Assembly: GCA_963575745.1 (NCBI GenBank)
Contig: CAUYUJ010001703.1
Span: forward strand, 430,001 to 462,500
DNA length: 32,500 nt
Source of the DNA: Prorocentrum cordatum
Taxonomy: Eukaryota > Sar > Dinophyceae > Prorocentrales > Prorocentraceae
Reading direction: 5' to 3'
Position 1 is the first letter of the stretch. Every line of letters begins with the position of its first letter. Below the pieces are notes generated by a model that did no database searches, was not told where the DNA came from, and worked only from the letters and a program-made list of their open reading frames with translations. This document shows positions 22,501-28,679 of this stretch, piece by piece. A program made the translations under genes and the position numbers.

Positions 22501-25475
22501 CTCCCCTCCTCTCCCCTCCTCCGTGCAGGTGAGCGTGCCAGGCTCTAAAGAGACGAGATGCATTCCAATCTGCGAATCCTGGATCCATGGCTGATGGCCC
22601 AGGGTGCGGGCAATACTTCTGTCCATATCCACTGCAGTATGGAGTTTCGGGCTCCCTTCCCAAGAAGCCCGAGGCGCACTGGAGATGGATAAACTTGCAC
22701 CCCCTAGAGGCTCGATGTGTATCCATATCCGGTGCGCCTCGGCCTTGTGGCGTCGCCTTTAAGAAAGTTCAAGAGGCACTGGATATGGGCACGAATCTTG
22801 CCCGCCCAGCGGCCCAAACCACGAGCCCCCGGGGCCGCGGTCCAGGAGCACGCTCCGAAGCAGATCGTCGGAGACCCGGGCCCCGCTCTCGGCCGCCGCG
22901 CTCGGGCCTCGGCGCGCCCGGGCCTCGCGAGGGCCGCGGCCACCTTGCCACAGAGACTCCGCCCAGCTTCGAAGTCAAGGCGAGCTGCCGTCGCGTCTCG
23001 CGGCAGCCCACGGCACGCTCAGCGCCCAGCCCTCGTCTGTCGCAGTCAACCTCCTGTTTCCCTGTAGGAGCGATGAAAGGATATTCAACTAGATTCAGGG
23101 GCCCTTCGGCGGGACCAGGCCGGAAGAAACCCGGGATTAAGCCCGGGACTTGCGGAACTGAGCAGGGTTGTGCCAGAACCAAACCATCTCTAGCACCCCA
23201 GTGGGACCCAGATTCAGGCAAAGGGCCAAGAAGGCGTGGGCGTCCTGCTGGTGTCCTCGTACCACTCGAACAAGCGGACGACGTGCGGGTGGTCAACCTG
23301 ACAGAAATATAATCAAACCGTGCCTGACTCGGGGACACGAGACGAAACCCCGCACGCGTGGCAGCAGACAGGAATCGCAGTATACAGGGACGCAGGTGAT
23401 GCAGCGGATGAGTGCCAGCAGGATGCACATCGATCGATGTTTGCACTGCTGGTCGGATACAACTCAACTCAACTCGACATGGTCCTCGCCCCGGATGGAT
23501 ACAAGAGTCTCCGTGAGCCCCCCTCTGATCCGCGGAACCCCGGAGCAGTCCAATTTTCAATGCATCAGACAACACGCCCAGTCGTTCGGAAGTGCGACTG
23601 GATCATTGCAGTGTAAACTTCTCATGTGTACGCATGTTTAAGCGCTTATGTAATGCATGAGGTACATGTTATCAAACAACAGTCGTAGCAAACGGGGCAT
23701 AACCATGTACGATGATCATCGCGCACGCTTCGCGCGCGATCCAGCACACTGACTGCCGCGATAAACACGCATGATTCCTTCACCATTTCCTCCCCCTCCT
23801 CCTCCGCATCTTCCTCTCCCCTCCCCTTCTCCTCGTTACCCTTCAGTCATTATCCACCTCATAATCCGAACCCTGCTTCTCATATGTCCTTTCCCGCCTT
23901 GTCCCCAATATCTCTTTGCTGCATTCCGTTTGTTAGTCAATCCCTACCCCAAAACGTTCCAGGGTGTCCCTGCAACGATTCTGACGGGGGCCCAACAAGG
24001 CCAAATAAGCAACTTTATACCTAGGCAAGGTCCACGCGGGCAGGCGAACGGCCCGAGAGCGGCGCAAGAGAGATATAGAGGGAGAAGGAGCGACGGATAA
24101 ACAAACGAGACATAAGAGAGAGACAGAGAGAGAGAGAGACAAAAGACAACGAGAGAGAGAGACATAACGAAAAAAGAGAGTGAGGGAGTGTGAAAGAGAG
24201 AGAGAGAGAGAATTAGAGAGCGCGAGACAGAGAGGGGGGCATCGAACAAGTAAACGGGGGTCCCGTCGACAGCCGGCTACTGCGGTAGCCGAGGCCGCCA
24301 TCGCACACCTTGGGGAACAGGGGATGTTGAAACACCCCCCCCCGGCGCTAAGCGACTGAGGTAACAGGACGGGGTGGTGAGCAGGCGATCCGCCACGTCT
24401 CTCTACGCCCCGCGTGGGAGAGAAGCAAAGAGGCCCAAATCGGCAAAGCCCCGGATGGCAGCCGGGGGACAAGGGCTTGACCGCTAAGCGGCTTGCGAAC
24501 GACGGGGCGTCCCCCGCCACCGCAACCCGGCCCCGATGGCGCGTGGCCGCGCGGGCAATCGGGCTGCCAAGAAAAGGGGCCTACGGCCGTGGTGACAGCG
24601 CCATGCGGGCTTGCATGGCACCATGGAGGTCATGCAGTGTTGGGACGGGTGACGCCCCGTCAGACGAAGGCGAGGGGCGGGGAAGGAGGCAAGGGCAGCC
24701 TGAGCGCGTCGCAGGCGTTGCATCGGCAGGCCCTGCTGGGAGGTCAGGGAGCGAACCTGGCGCGACAGCGCGGTGTGCAGGACGCGGAGCACGAGGCGGG
24801 CGGGCGGCAATGGCCCTGCCGGCGGGGTGCGCGGCGAGGTCCGCGCGGCGGTCAGCACCTCGCGCGGGCACTGGCTCGGGCTTGGGGGCGACGGCGGACG
24901 TCACCGCGGGGCCCCGTCGACCGACGCGGCTCCGCTCGGTCGGGCGAAACTGCCTGTCCCTCCTCCCCTCCTTCCCCCCGAGCTTACATGTTCTCAGTCA
25001 TCCCTTGTTCGATCGGCGCCCCTTGCCCTTCCTCAGACCTCCGAGATCTCGATGTGTTCACCGCGTGTTTGCCCCCTCCCCCTTCGCCCCTGCGCCTCCG
25101 AACCATTGGCCTATCACTAATCCCTGGCGCTGCTTTGTCGTCCTCGGTCGCTGCCTGATTGGCGCCCAAGGCCAGAACAGCGGCATCCGAAGCACCCAAT
25201 AGCCAAGAAGCGCCCATAGTGATCGTGTTGCGCCCCGCGGCCCGCGCCACGCGATTGTCTTCGCGCCCTCGCGCCCTCGCGATACCCCCTGGAGAAGGGC
25301 CGCCGCCGCTCTGGCCCAGACAGCGAAGCGCGAATGTCCGAGCGCCCCCGCGGGTGACATAAACATGTTGGGTACCATACCGCTTGGGTCGTCGGAGCGT
25401 CGTCGCCTGCCGAAGGACCAGGATCTCCTGCTCTATCTCGTCCAGCGGCTTCGACGTCCGGGCCTTCGCCACGAC
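5552..25475 (-). CDS. Split protein kinase gene (CDPK-like/CAMK type), seven exons, both ends missing
   Basis: Seven short segments on the minus strand join in frame into a 176-residue kinase core: 25475-25407, 23297-23245, 20565-20463, 19537-19469, 16279-16223, 8683-8594 and 5638 to about 5552. Invariant residues are present: the VVAK lysine (residue 4), the alpha-C Glu (17, in EILVLRQVDHP), HKDLK with catalytic Asp (96), the Asn of DENVM (101), DLG (120-122, in place of DFG), GTPSTMAPE (139-147) and the alpha-F Asp in KCDVWSLGC (158). It should transfer phosphate from ATP to Ser/Thr. The GTPxTMAPEVW and [13 protein letters not shown] blocks resemble the CDPK-like kinases that are abundant in dinoflagellates; no EF-hands were seen. 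Intron sizes are 2109, 2679, 925, 3189, 7539 and 2955 bp. The glycine loop and the helices after alpha-F were not found. Confidence 0.9.
5664..5817. mobile_element. MITE-like element, copy 1 (154 bp)
   Basis: The left end, GCATCGTTTATCCGATCC, and the reverse complement of the right end, GTATCGTTTAACCGACCC, form imperfect terminal inverted repeats. The direct trinucleotide TGA flanks both sides (5661-5663 and 5818-5820), like a 3-bp target duplication. The interior includes CTGGCCGATTTACCCCCC and TCGAGGGGTGTATCC, which recur in copy 2 at 16951-17136. It has no coding capacity, so it would depend on a transposase encoded elsewhere. It lies 25 bases upstream of the acceptor of kinase exon G. Confidence 0.75.
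7770..7930. repeat. CGATCGG-rich degenerate repeat
   Basis: The words GATCGG and CGACCGATC occur many times on alternating strands, together with GGCCGCGATCGGCCGCGACC. The tract is rich in short palindromes (CGATCG). The open frames across it encode repetitive DRSRPI-type strings and are not considered genes. Confidence 0.55.
8333..8382. repeat. GT and GCGT microsatellite
   Basis: A (GT)n run passes into (GCGT)n and back to GT. The CA array at 10452-10602 has the same organisation on the opposite strand. Confidence 0.9.
8594..8683 (-). CDS. Kinase exon F: activation segment, DLG to APE
   Basis: This 90-base, phase-0 exon of 30 codons starts [10 protein letters not shown] and ends [12 protein letters not shown] takes the place of DFG, and GTPSTMAPE is the P+1 loop and APE motif. 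The intervening segment, [11 protein letters not shown], includes a Thr and a Ser that could be phosphorylated. The acceptor is CAAAAGAG|GTC. The donor after GAG is GA (CCCGAG|GACCCC). A 50-base inverted repeat starts 10 bases upstream of this exon. Confidence 0.88.
8693..8920. repeat. 50-bp inverted repeat around a GATGCATCGGCGA satellite
   Basis: The left arm 8693-8742 and the reverse complement of the right arm 8871-8920 are both 50 bases long and differ at 8 positions (84 percent identity by eye). Between the arms (8748-8870) the word GCATCGCCGATG and its reverse recur about six times. The left arm ends ten bases upstream of the acceptor of kinase exon F, so this is an intronic foldback structure. 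Confidence 0.75.
9720..10117. repeat. 85-90 bp minisatellite, about five copies
   Basis: The phrase GTTTCGTGGCCCCATAGGGAG, or a variant of it, recurs at about 9720, 9805, 9890, 9980 and 10070. It is followed by CTCCACCGAAGGCCCCAG, a variable part, and CCCCCACACCCATTTCGGCA. Spacing is 85, 85, 90 and 90 bases. Frames run open through it on both strands because the unit lengths vary little, which is not evidence of coding. Confidence 0.85.
10452..10602. repeat. CA / CACG / CA compound microsatellite
   Basis: (CA)n changes to a central (GCAC)n block of about 45 bases at 10488-10534, then returns to (CA)n with a few interruptions up to 10602. Alternating purine-pyrimidine DNA of this kind can adopt Z-form. 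Long Thr/His or Cys/Val frames across it are artefacts. Confidence 0.95.
10610..10795. repeat. Degenerate TGGCGCACC repeat
   Basis: The words TGGCGCACC, CTGGCGCG and CTGGCACGC recur at intervals of about 9 to 15 bases. The stretch directly follows the CA array. No coding signal was seen. Confidence 0.65.
11000..12470. repeat. CCCCAAGAGGGCC-type short-unit repeats
   Basis: Units such as GAGCCCCAAGAGGGCCCC and GCCCAAGATGGC recur with 10-14 base spacing, with interruptions at 11620-11800 and 12220-12300. At 12300-12325 the string CGACCCAA is tandemly repeated three times. The composition and unit match the larger satellite at 29990-32500, so both seem to belong to one repeat family. Confidence 0.7.
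14400..15400. repeat. Kilobase-scale TCC/GGA microsatellite clusters
   Basis: The plus strand is nearly pure (TCC)n at 14403-14455 and again through about 14815-15395, with a non-repetitive 350-base island between (14456-14810). The minus strand, which is the kinase transcript strand, is therefore (GGA)n. Such purine tracts can form triplex or quadruplex structures. The 803-codon minus frame that spans it (15801 to 13390) is a product of the repeat. Confidence 0.9.
15499..15531. repeat. 33-bp motif shared with 21785-21817
   Basis: A 33-base stretch beginning GGTCGGCGGCACCGGCCG matches 21785-21817 at 31 of 33 positions. Both copies lie on the high-coordinate side of a TCC tract and in different introns of the kinase gene. 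Confidence 0.7.
16223..16279 (-). CDS. Kinase exon E: DENVML to FAV
   Basis: This 57-base, phase-0 exon of 19 codons reads [19 protein letters not shown]. The Asn is the Mg-binding residue of the catalytic loop. The stretch continues through beta-7 toward beta-8. The acceptor is CCATTCAG|GAC. The donor after GTG is GT (GTG|GTCATC), the only canonical donor seen in this gene. The protein continues VIDLG in exon F, 7.5 kb away. Confidence 0.88.
16951..17136. mobile_element. MITE-like element, copy 2 (186 bp)
   Basis: The left end GTATCGTTTAACCGATCCCC and the reverse complement of the right end GTATTGTTTGTCCGATCCCC match at 17 of 20 positions, forming terminal inverted repeats that continue into CATCCCC. 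The flanks are TGA on the left and CGA on the right, close to the TGA duplication of copy 1. The interior phrases CTGGCCGATTTACCCCCC and TCGAGGGGTGTATCC are shared with copy 1. No transposase is encoded. The 3-bp duplication would fit a Harbinger-like or CACTA-like origin, but this is not established. Confidence 0.78.
17431..17485. repeat. 28-bp tandem duplication
   Basis: TTGCTGGTTACTGTAACTAG occurs twice in direct succession, with a spacing of about 28 bases. It directly precedes the G-rich patch and the long tandem array. Confidence 0.8.
17571..18235. repeat. 72/73-bp tandem array, nine copies plus a decayed tenth
   Basis: The landmark CACGCAGATCC starts at 17571, 17644, 17716, 17789, 17861, 17934, 18006, 18079 and 18152, and decayed (CACGCACATCC) at 18225. 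Intervals are 73, 72, 73, 72, 73, 72, 73, 73 and 73. The 1-base difference lies in the run ACACAGGGA or ACACAGGGGA, so the array seems to have grown as 145-bp dimers, with the last units diverging (ATGGGA, AACGGA). Units also contain GGGGTCAGGGTCCAAAAACA and CCACATTTCTGAAATTCGG. Frames stay open on both strands only over 145-bp periods; it is not a gene. Confidence 0.95.
18235..18355. repeat. Three 48-bp-spaced ATCGCAAGGTGTGGTAACC units
   Basis: ATCGCAAGG(C/T)GTGGTAACC occurs near 18235 and 18283 and, as ATCGCCAGGTGTGGTAACC, near 18331. The spacing is about 48 bases. The group directly follows the 72/73-bp array. Confidence 0.75.
19469..19537 (-). CDS. Kinase exon D: alpha-E and catalytic loop HKDLK
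   Basis: This 69-base, phase-0 exon of 23 codons reads [20 protein letters not shown] and ends in DLK. It contains helix alpha-E and the first half of the catalytic loop. HKD replaces the more usual HRD; the catalytic Asp is kept. The acceptor follows a pyrimidine-rich run (CTTTCCCTCCCTGCCCC) and reads GCGGAAG|GTT. The donor after CTGAAG is GC (AAG|GCGCTGG). Exon E supplies the DENVML that must follow. Confidence 0.88.
19538..20462 (-). other. Kinase intron C-D (925 bp, GC...AG)
   Basis: This is the shortest intron. It includes the GAGGATCG array (19972-20125). On the coding strand it ends in the pyrimidine tract before exon D. Confidence 0.75.
19972..20125. repeat. 8-bp GAGGATCG tandem repeat
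   Basis: About 15 units of GAGGATCG and variants (GCGGATCG, GAGGACCG, GAGGTTCG) stand in tandem. The minus frames read as repeated DPRSSIL strings, which is a repeat effect. Confidence 0.9.
20463..20565 (-). CDS. Kinase exon C: beta-5, hinge and alpha-D
   Basis: The exon is 103 bases long (one base plus 34 codons). It reads [13 protein letters not shown], which is beta-5 and the hinge, then [20 protein letters not shown], a lysine-rich alpha-D region that is longer than usual. The acceptor is CCACCAG|CAT, the only one of the seven not followed by G. It lies 16 bases from a (GTC)9 tract at 20582-20608. The donor after AAG is GC (CAGAAG|GCCCGC), so the protein continues [10 protein letters not shown] in exon D. 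Confidence 0.88.
20566..23244 (-). other. Kinase intron B-C (2679 bp, GA...AG)
   Basis: It holds (GTC)9 at 20582-20608, TCC tracts at 20815-20860 and 21655-21713, the 33-bp motif at 21785-21817, a foldback sequence (22621-22800) and a GC-rich stretch (22830-22990). It has no recognisable coding segment. Confidence 0.75.
22670..22741. repeat. 22-bp inverted repeat (foldback)
   Basis: The arm CGAGGCGCACTGGAGATGGATA (22670-22691) and the reverse complement of 22720-22741 differ at two positions, with a 28-base loop between. Outside it, CCATATCCACTGC at 22623 and GCACTGGATATGG at 22781 are also inverted relative to each other, so the full foldback may span about 22621-22800. Confidence 0.7.
23245..23297 (-). 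CDS. Kinase exon B: alpha-C/beta-4 ([14 protein letters not shown])
   Basis: The exon is 53 bases long, the smallest in the gene. It follows the acceptor TTTCTGTCAG|GTT and encodes [17 protein letters not shown] plus two bases of a Ser codon. [14 protein letters not shown] is a near-consensus kinase beta-4 block. The donor is GA (AGCAG|GACGCC). The split codon is completed by the first base of exon C, giving EDTSSIYLVIE, which has the same spacing as EDYHNIYLVME in related kinases. Confidence 0.88.
23298..25406 (-). other. Kinase intron A-B (2109 bp, GC...AG)
   Basis: It contains GA-rich repeats (about 24060-24235) and a GC-rich block (24240-24960). That block starts with phrases such as GCCGGCTACTGCGGTAGCCG and GTTGAAACACC, and might be part of an untranslated region of a transposable element; this is a guess. 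No conserved coding segment was found in it. Confidence 0.7.
25407..25475 (-). CDS. Kinase exon A: beta-3 lysine and alpha-C helix
   Basis: This 69-base, phase-0 exon encodes 23 residues. It begins [10 protein letters not shown], giving the ATP-binding lysine, and ends EQEILVLRQ, giving the alpha-C glutamate that pairs with it. The acceptor is GTCCAG|GTC, and the donor after the CAG at 25407 is GC (CAG|GCGACG). Joined to exon B it reads [14 protein letters not shown], the expected alpha-C to beta-4 join. The preceding exon, which should encode the glycine-rich loop, could not be found between 25475 and 27900. Confidence 0.85.
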
Positions 25476-25567
25476 CTGGACTGCTCCGCTGCTCGCGGCA
25501 CGCCCGGCCGCTCCAAGCAAGATGAGGCTGACGACAGGGAGGGGCAGGACGGACCGGAGGGAGAGGG

Positions 25568-25640
25568 GGCAGGAGGAGGAGGAGGAGAAAGAGGAGGAGG
25601 AGGAGGAGGAGGAGGAGGAGGAGGAGGAGGAGGAGGAGAG
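25568..25640. repeat. GGA microsatellite
   Basis: This is a (GGA)n tract on the plus strand with GAA interruptions, located about 100 bases upstream of kinase exon A on the transcript strand. The transcript therefore carries (TCC)n here, a long pyrimidine tract not far from the acceptor. Confidence 0.9.
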
Positions 25641-26294
25641 GGCGGGAGGAGGGGGCGGGAGGAGGGGATATGTCTGTTTTTCAACAAACCTGCGCCCCCT
25701 GAGCTTGGTCACCGCGCTCCGCAGCGGAGAGAGCGCGAAACGGGAGGGGGAGGGGGGGAGCTGGGTGTTTGGCGCACCCGTGGGACCCCTCGTTGCCAGG
25801 TCTGGGTCCGCCGAGATGTCCTGGTCGAAACGCGCTCCGACGGAGGTCCATGGGTCGGTCCGGAAGGAAAGTAGGGATGGCTGGGGAGGTAAAACGGAAG
25901 CGAAACAGGGGAACGAGGGATGGCGGAAGAAAGGGAGCAGGTGGTAGTGGGATGAGGAAGTGAAACAGCGAGCAAACAAGACAAGTACAGGGAGCAGGGG
26001 GGATAACATATTGACAAAAATATAAAACCCGAAGCGCCGCAAATCCATTGAAACTATCCCTCCTCCATAACGCGCACCCCCCTCGTCGTTTGCATCATTC
26101 GGTAAGAAGATCGTGAAGCTGAGACAGCAATGTTTTCCCCTGGGGCTCGCCGTACAGCCTGGCCCTGTTCTGCCCACGGAAACCAAGCCAAGCGGCAGAA
26201 TATGAACAGGAGTGTACAACTTCTTCTGCCACCATGGTCAATCAACTATTCGCTGGCAATCTACATGTGTGCGCATGCATGAGGACATCTGTGT

Positions 26295-26296
<2 letters not shown>

Positions 26297-26328
<32 letters not shown>
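26297..26328. repeat. AT dinucleotide repeat
   Basis: An uninterrupted run of about 32 bases of alternating A and T stands in otherwise mixed sequence. Confidence 0.95.
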
Positions 26329-26332
<4 letters not shown>

Positions 26333-26424
26333 ACACTAGCAATAGAACCACGTGTGTACTTCGCTCGTGCTTACCTTCTAGCAAACTCTAGGTGCAGTCT
26401 GAAAAGTCCTCGGCATGGGAGGTC

Positions 26425-26840
26425 ACACGGATCGTGCACCTCAGAGAGCTCCTCCTACGTCCCCAGAGACAAGGTTCGCATAGCAGCACGCCCCTCACGC
26501 GGATCGTGCCCCGCTCGTTTATGCATTTGCGGCACCAGAGGGGAGCTTCCTGGCGTCGCCCAGCTCACTTCGGCACACCTCTCACACGGATCGTGGCCTG
26601 CAAGGAATTCCATGGACGGCCTCAGAGACAAGGTTCGCATCCCGCCCTCCCGCCTACTTCGGCACACCTCTCACACGGATCGTGGCCCACAGGAATCTCC
26701 ACTGACGGCCCCACAGGCAGGGTTCGCACGGCGCCCCCTCGGGCCTTTGCGGCACACCCCGTTACGCGGATCGTGCCCACAAGAGAGGTTCGTACAAGGC
26801 CCCCATGCCCATGTCGGCACACCTGTCACGCGAATCACGC
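26425..26840. repeat. Minisatellite with CACACGGATCGTGGCC core, about six copies
   Basis: GGATCGTG or a variant occurs at 26429, 26501, 26588, 26677, 26768 and 26830, usually preceded by TTCGGCACACCTCTCACAC and followed by a variable part with AAGGTTCGCA. Intervals are 62 to 91 bases. The phrase TTCGGCACACC-CTCACAC is shared with the minisatellite at 9720-10117, so the two arrays are probably related. Confidence 0.8.
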
Positions 26841-27899
26841 TCCAGGAGGAGCTCCACATATGGCACCAATGGGCAGCGTCGAATGGCGGCTCCCCGCCGA
26901 TTTCGAAACGTGCGTCGCACCGGGCGTACCCGGAGGAGGTCCATCGCCCATGACTTGTGCACGCCACGGAAATCCCTGCCCTGGACGCGCCACCTTGAGC
27001 GGGAAACTTACGCGCGAATGTCCACCAGGAGCACAACATGACGCCCCAAGATGCACCCAGGAGGCCCCGAAGACGCATCCAAGAACAGAACAAGCAGGCA
27101 TCCTGACCTACGACAAGGCAATATGCGCAATCCAGGTCTGCTTCCATGATTTCGGCTTCCGAGGCCCGCTTCCGGGCCTGGGCCCAAGGGCCAGCAAACA
27201 TGAATCTGGGACAAACACCTGTCCCCAGAGGAGGGGTCGGGTCCCCGCGGGCCGCGCATTGAACAAACACATATCTTGCCTTGCCTAGGGAGGAGCAGGG
27301 AGGACGGATGAAGCAGCAGGATGTCGGAAGGGGGCGATGAGAAGGAAGATGGCGTTTTCACTCCGTCCTCCTCCGTCCTCCGTCCTCCTTCACATCCCCC
27401 TCCTCTGCCACATTCCGAACAAAAGATTCGGCCAAGGTCGTCACCCACCCACCACTCGCGTCAACACAGTCAGAGCAGAAACTCCGAACTCCAGCGGCAT
27501 GGCATCGGCTCCGCCGAGAACGCTCAAACCACTCCGCCTCTCCCAGCCACACCCTCTCCTGGCCCTTCCCCCTACTCGGCCCTCCTCGGTGTGGCATTCG
27601 CGGCAGAGGCAAACGGCGGTGGCGCTTCGGGGTGGTGGTGCTGGAGGCGGGGTGGTGACCGCCTTCGGGGCCTTCGTAGACGTTGACGGTCCTCCCTCCT
27701 CATCTTGCCCCCTTTTGCCCCCACCTTCCCACAAAAGGGGATGGAGGAGAGCCGCGAGGGTGAAAGGGAGGTGGGAGGATTGACGTTGGGTCAAGACGGC
27801 GTCAGATGGTGTCAATGAGAAAGAGAATGACGCCCCACAGCCTCTGCGTCGTTGCGCTCGCGATGGCCGCGAAAGCCCAGGCGGTGTTGGACACGCCGT

Positions 27900-28679
27900 C
27901 TACGCCTGGCTCGGCTTCCGCTTCCGCTTGCGCTCCCGCACGACCTGATGGCTGAGCCCCCGAAAGAGGAGCGGGGCAGCTTCTGAGAGCAAAGCCTGGT
28001 TCTGCATGAGCTCGCCCCACCCGGGAGTGCTCTGGACCTCCGGCAGGTTCTTCAGAATGAACTGGATGCATCGGAATTTGAGCGTCTTGACGTGAGCCTG
28101 GGCACTCGAAGCCACAACGAGCCAATCCACCACGTTCGCCACTGTAATGTTCCCCTGGGCCACCGCTGCGCAGGCACACATCAGGCCACGAACTTCATAC
28201 TTCAGAGCGGCGTGCAGAAGCTCATGCACTGCGTTGATGTCCTTCCACACAGTCTTATCCTCAATGGAGCCTGTGTAAATGAATTCACAGAGGCGGCGTA
28301 CTGCTACGCAGCTCATCCCCTCGATCTGTACGATGCCGGTGGTGCTTTCTACCATCGAGGTCGCAAACATCCGCTCAAAAACAGGAGATCGCGCTGCAAG
28401 AATCAACTTGTGTGCTCGAACGTCTTCACCTTGCACCTGTAAGACAACGTCGCTCAAATTACCAGAAGTCCACAAATGTCGGAAGTCTGTAATCAGATCA
28501 TTGCCCTGCTCCCAGTCTGCATCACCAGCTACCTTGATGATTGTGGAGTCCCAAAGCAAGCTCTTCTCTGTCAAGTGCTGCTCATCACCATCGCTGTATC
28601 GAATTTTGTAGAGACGCGAGCCTGAGCTCTTTCCGATTTCAATTGCTTCCACGACTGCCTCGAACACTGTCCCTGCCAC
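27900..28679 (-). CDS. BTB/POZ domain protein with Tudor-like N-terminus (5' exon probably missing)
   Basis: An open frame of 259 codons ends with TAG at 27900-27902. The first 45 residues resemble a Tudor-like barrel (VVEAIEIGKS, YKIRYSDGDEQHL). Residues 66-185 form a BTB domain: NLSDVVLQVQGEDVRAHKLI, LAARSPVFERMF, then VQIEGMSCVAVRRLCEFIYT and a helical region matching BACK-type repeats to about 240. The tail ERKRKRKPSQ is basic and could be a nuclear signal. BTB proteins commonly dimerise and recruit substrates to Cullin-3 ligases; that role is inference. The frame has no ATG: 28679 is GTG, and an in-frame TAG lies 21 bases upstream. An acceptor-like TGGCAG|GGACAG at the start suggests that a 5' exon further right supplies the Met. 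Confidence 0.85.
   Translation of the reverse strand: MAGTVFEAVVEAIEIGKSSGSRLYKIRYSDGDEQHLTEKSLLWDSTIIKVAGDADWEQGNDLITDFRHLWTSGNLSDVVLQVQGEDVRAHKLILAARSPVFERMFATSMVESTTGIVQIEGMSCVAVRRLCEFIYTGSIEDKTVWKDINAVHELLHAALKYEVRGLMCACAAVAQGNITVANVVDWLVVASSAQAHVKTLKFRCIQFILKNLPEVQSTPGWGELMQNQALLSEAAPLLFRGLSHQVVRERKRKRKPSQA

Larger units (their letters stand above)
25476..27899. other. Intergenic or kinase 5' region with repeats
   Basis: This region should hold the kinase glycine-loop exon or exons and start, but no GxGxxGxV-type segment could be recognised on the minus strand. It contains a GGA tract (25568-25640), an AT dinucleotide tract (26297-26328) and a minisatellite (26425-26840). Between 27300 and 27780 the sequence is GC-rich with open frames on both strands and no family signature. 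Confidence 0.6.

Noticed and set aside
22587-23312. 241-codon plus-strand frame
   Set aside because: It is antisense to kinase exon B, whose minus-strand peptide [14 protein letters not shown] is conserved, and it has no domain of its own.
24240-24960. GC-rich block as a possible gene or structured RNA
   Set aside because: It has long frames on both strands and a few hairpin-like words, but no family signature; listed only as intron content.
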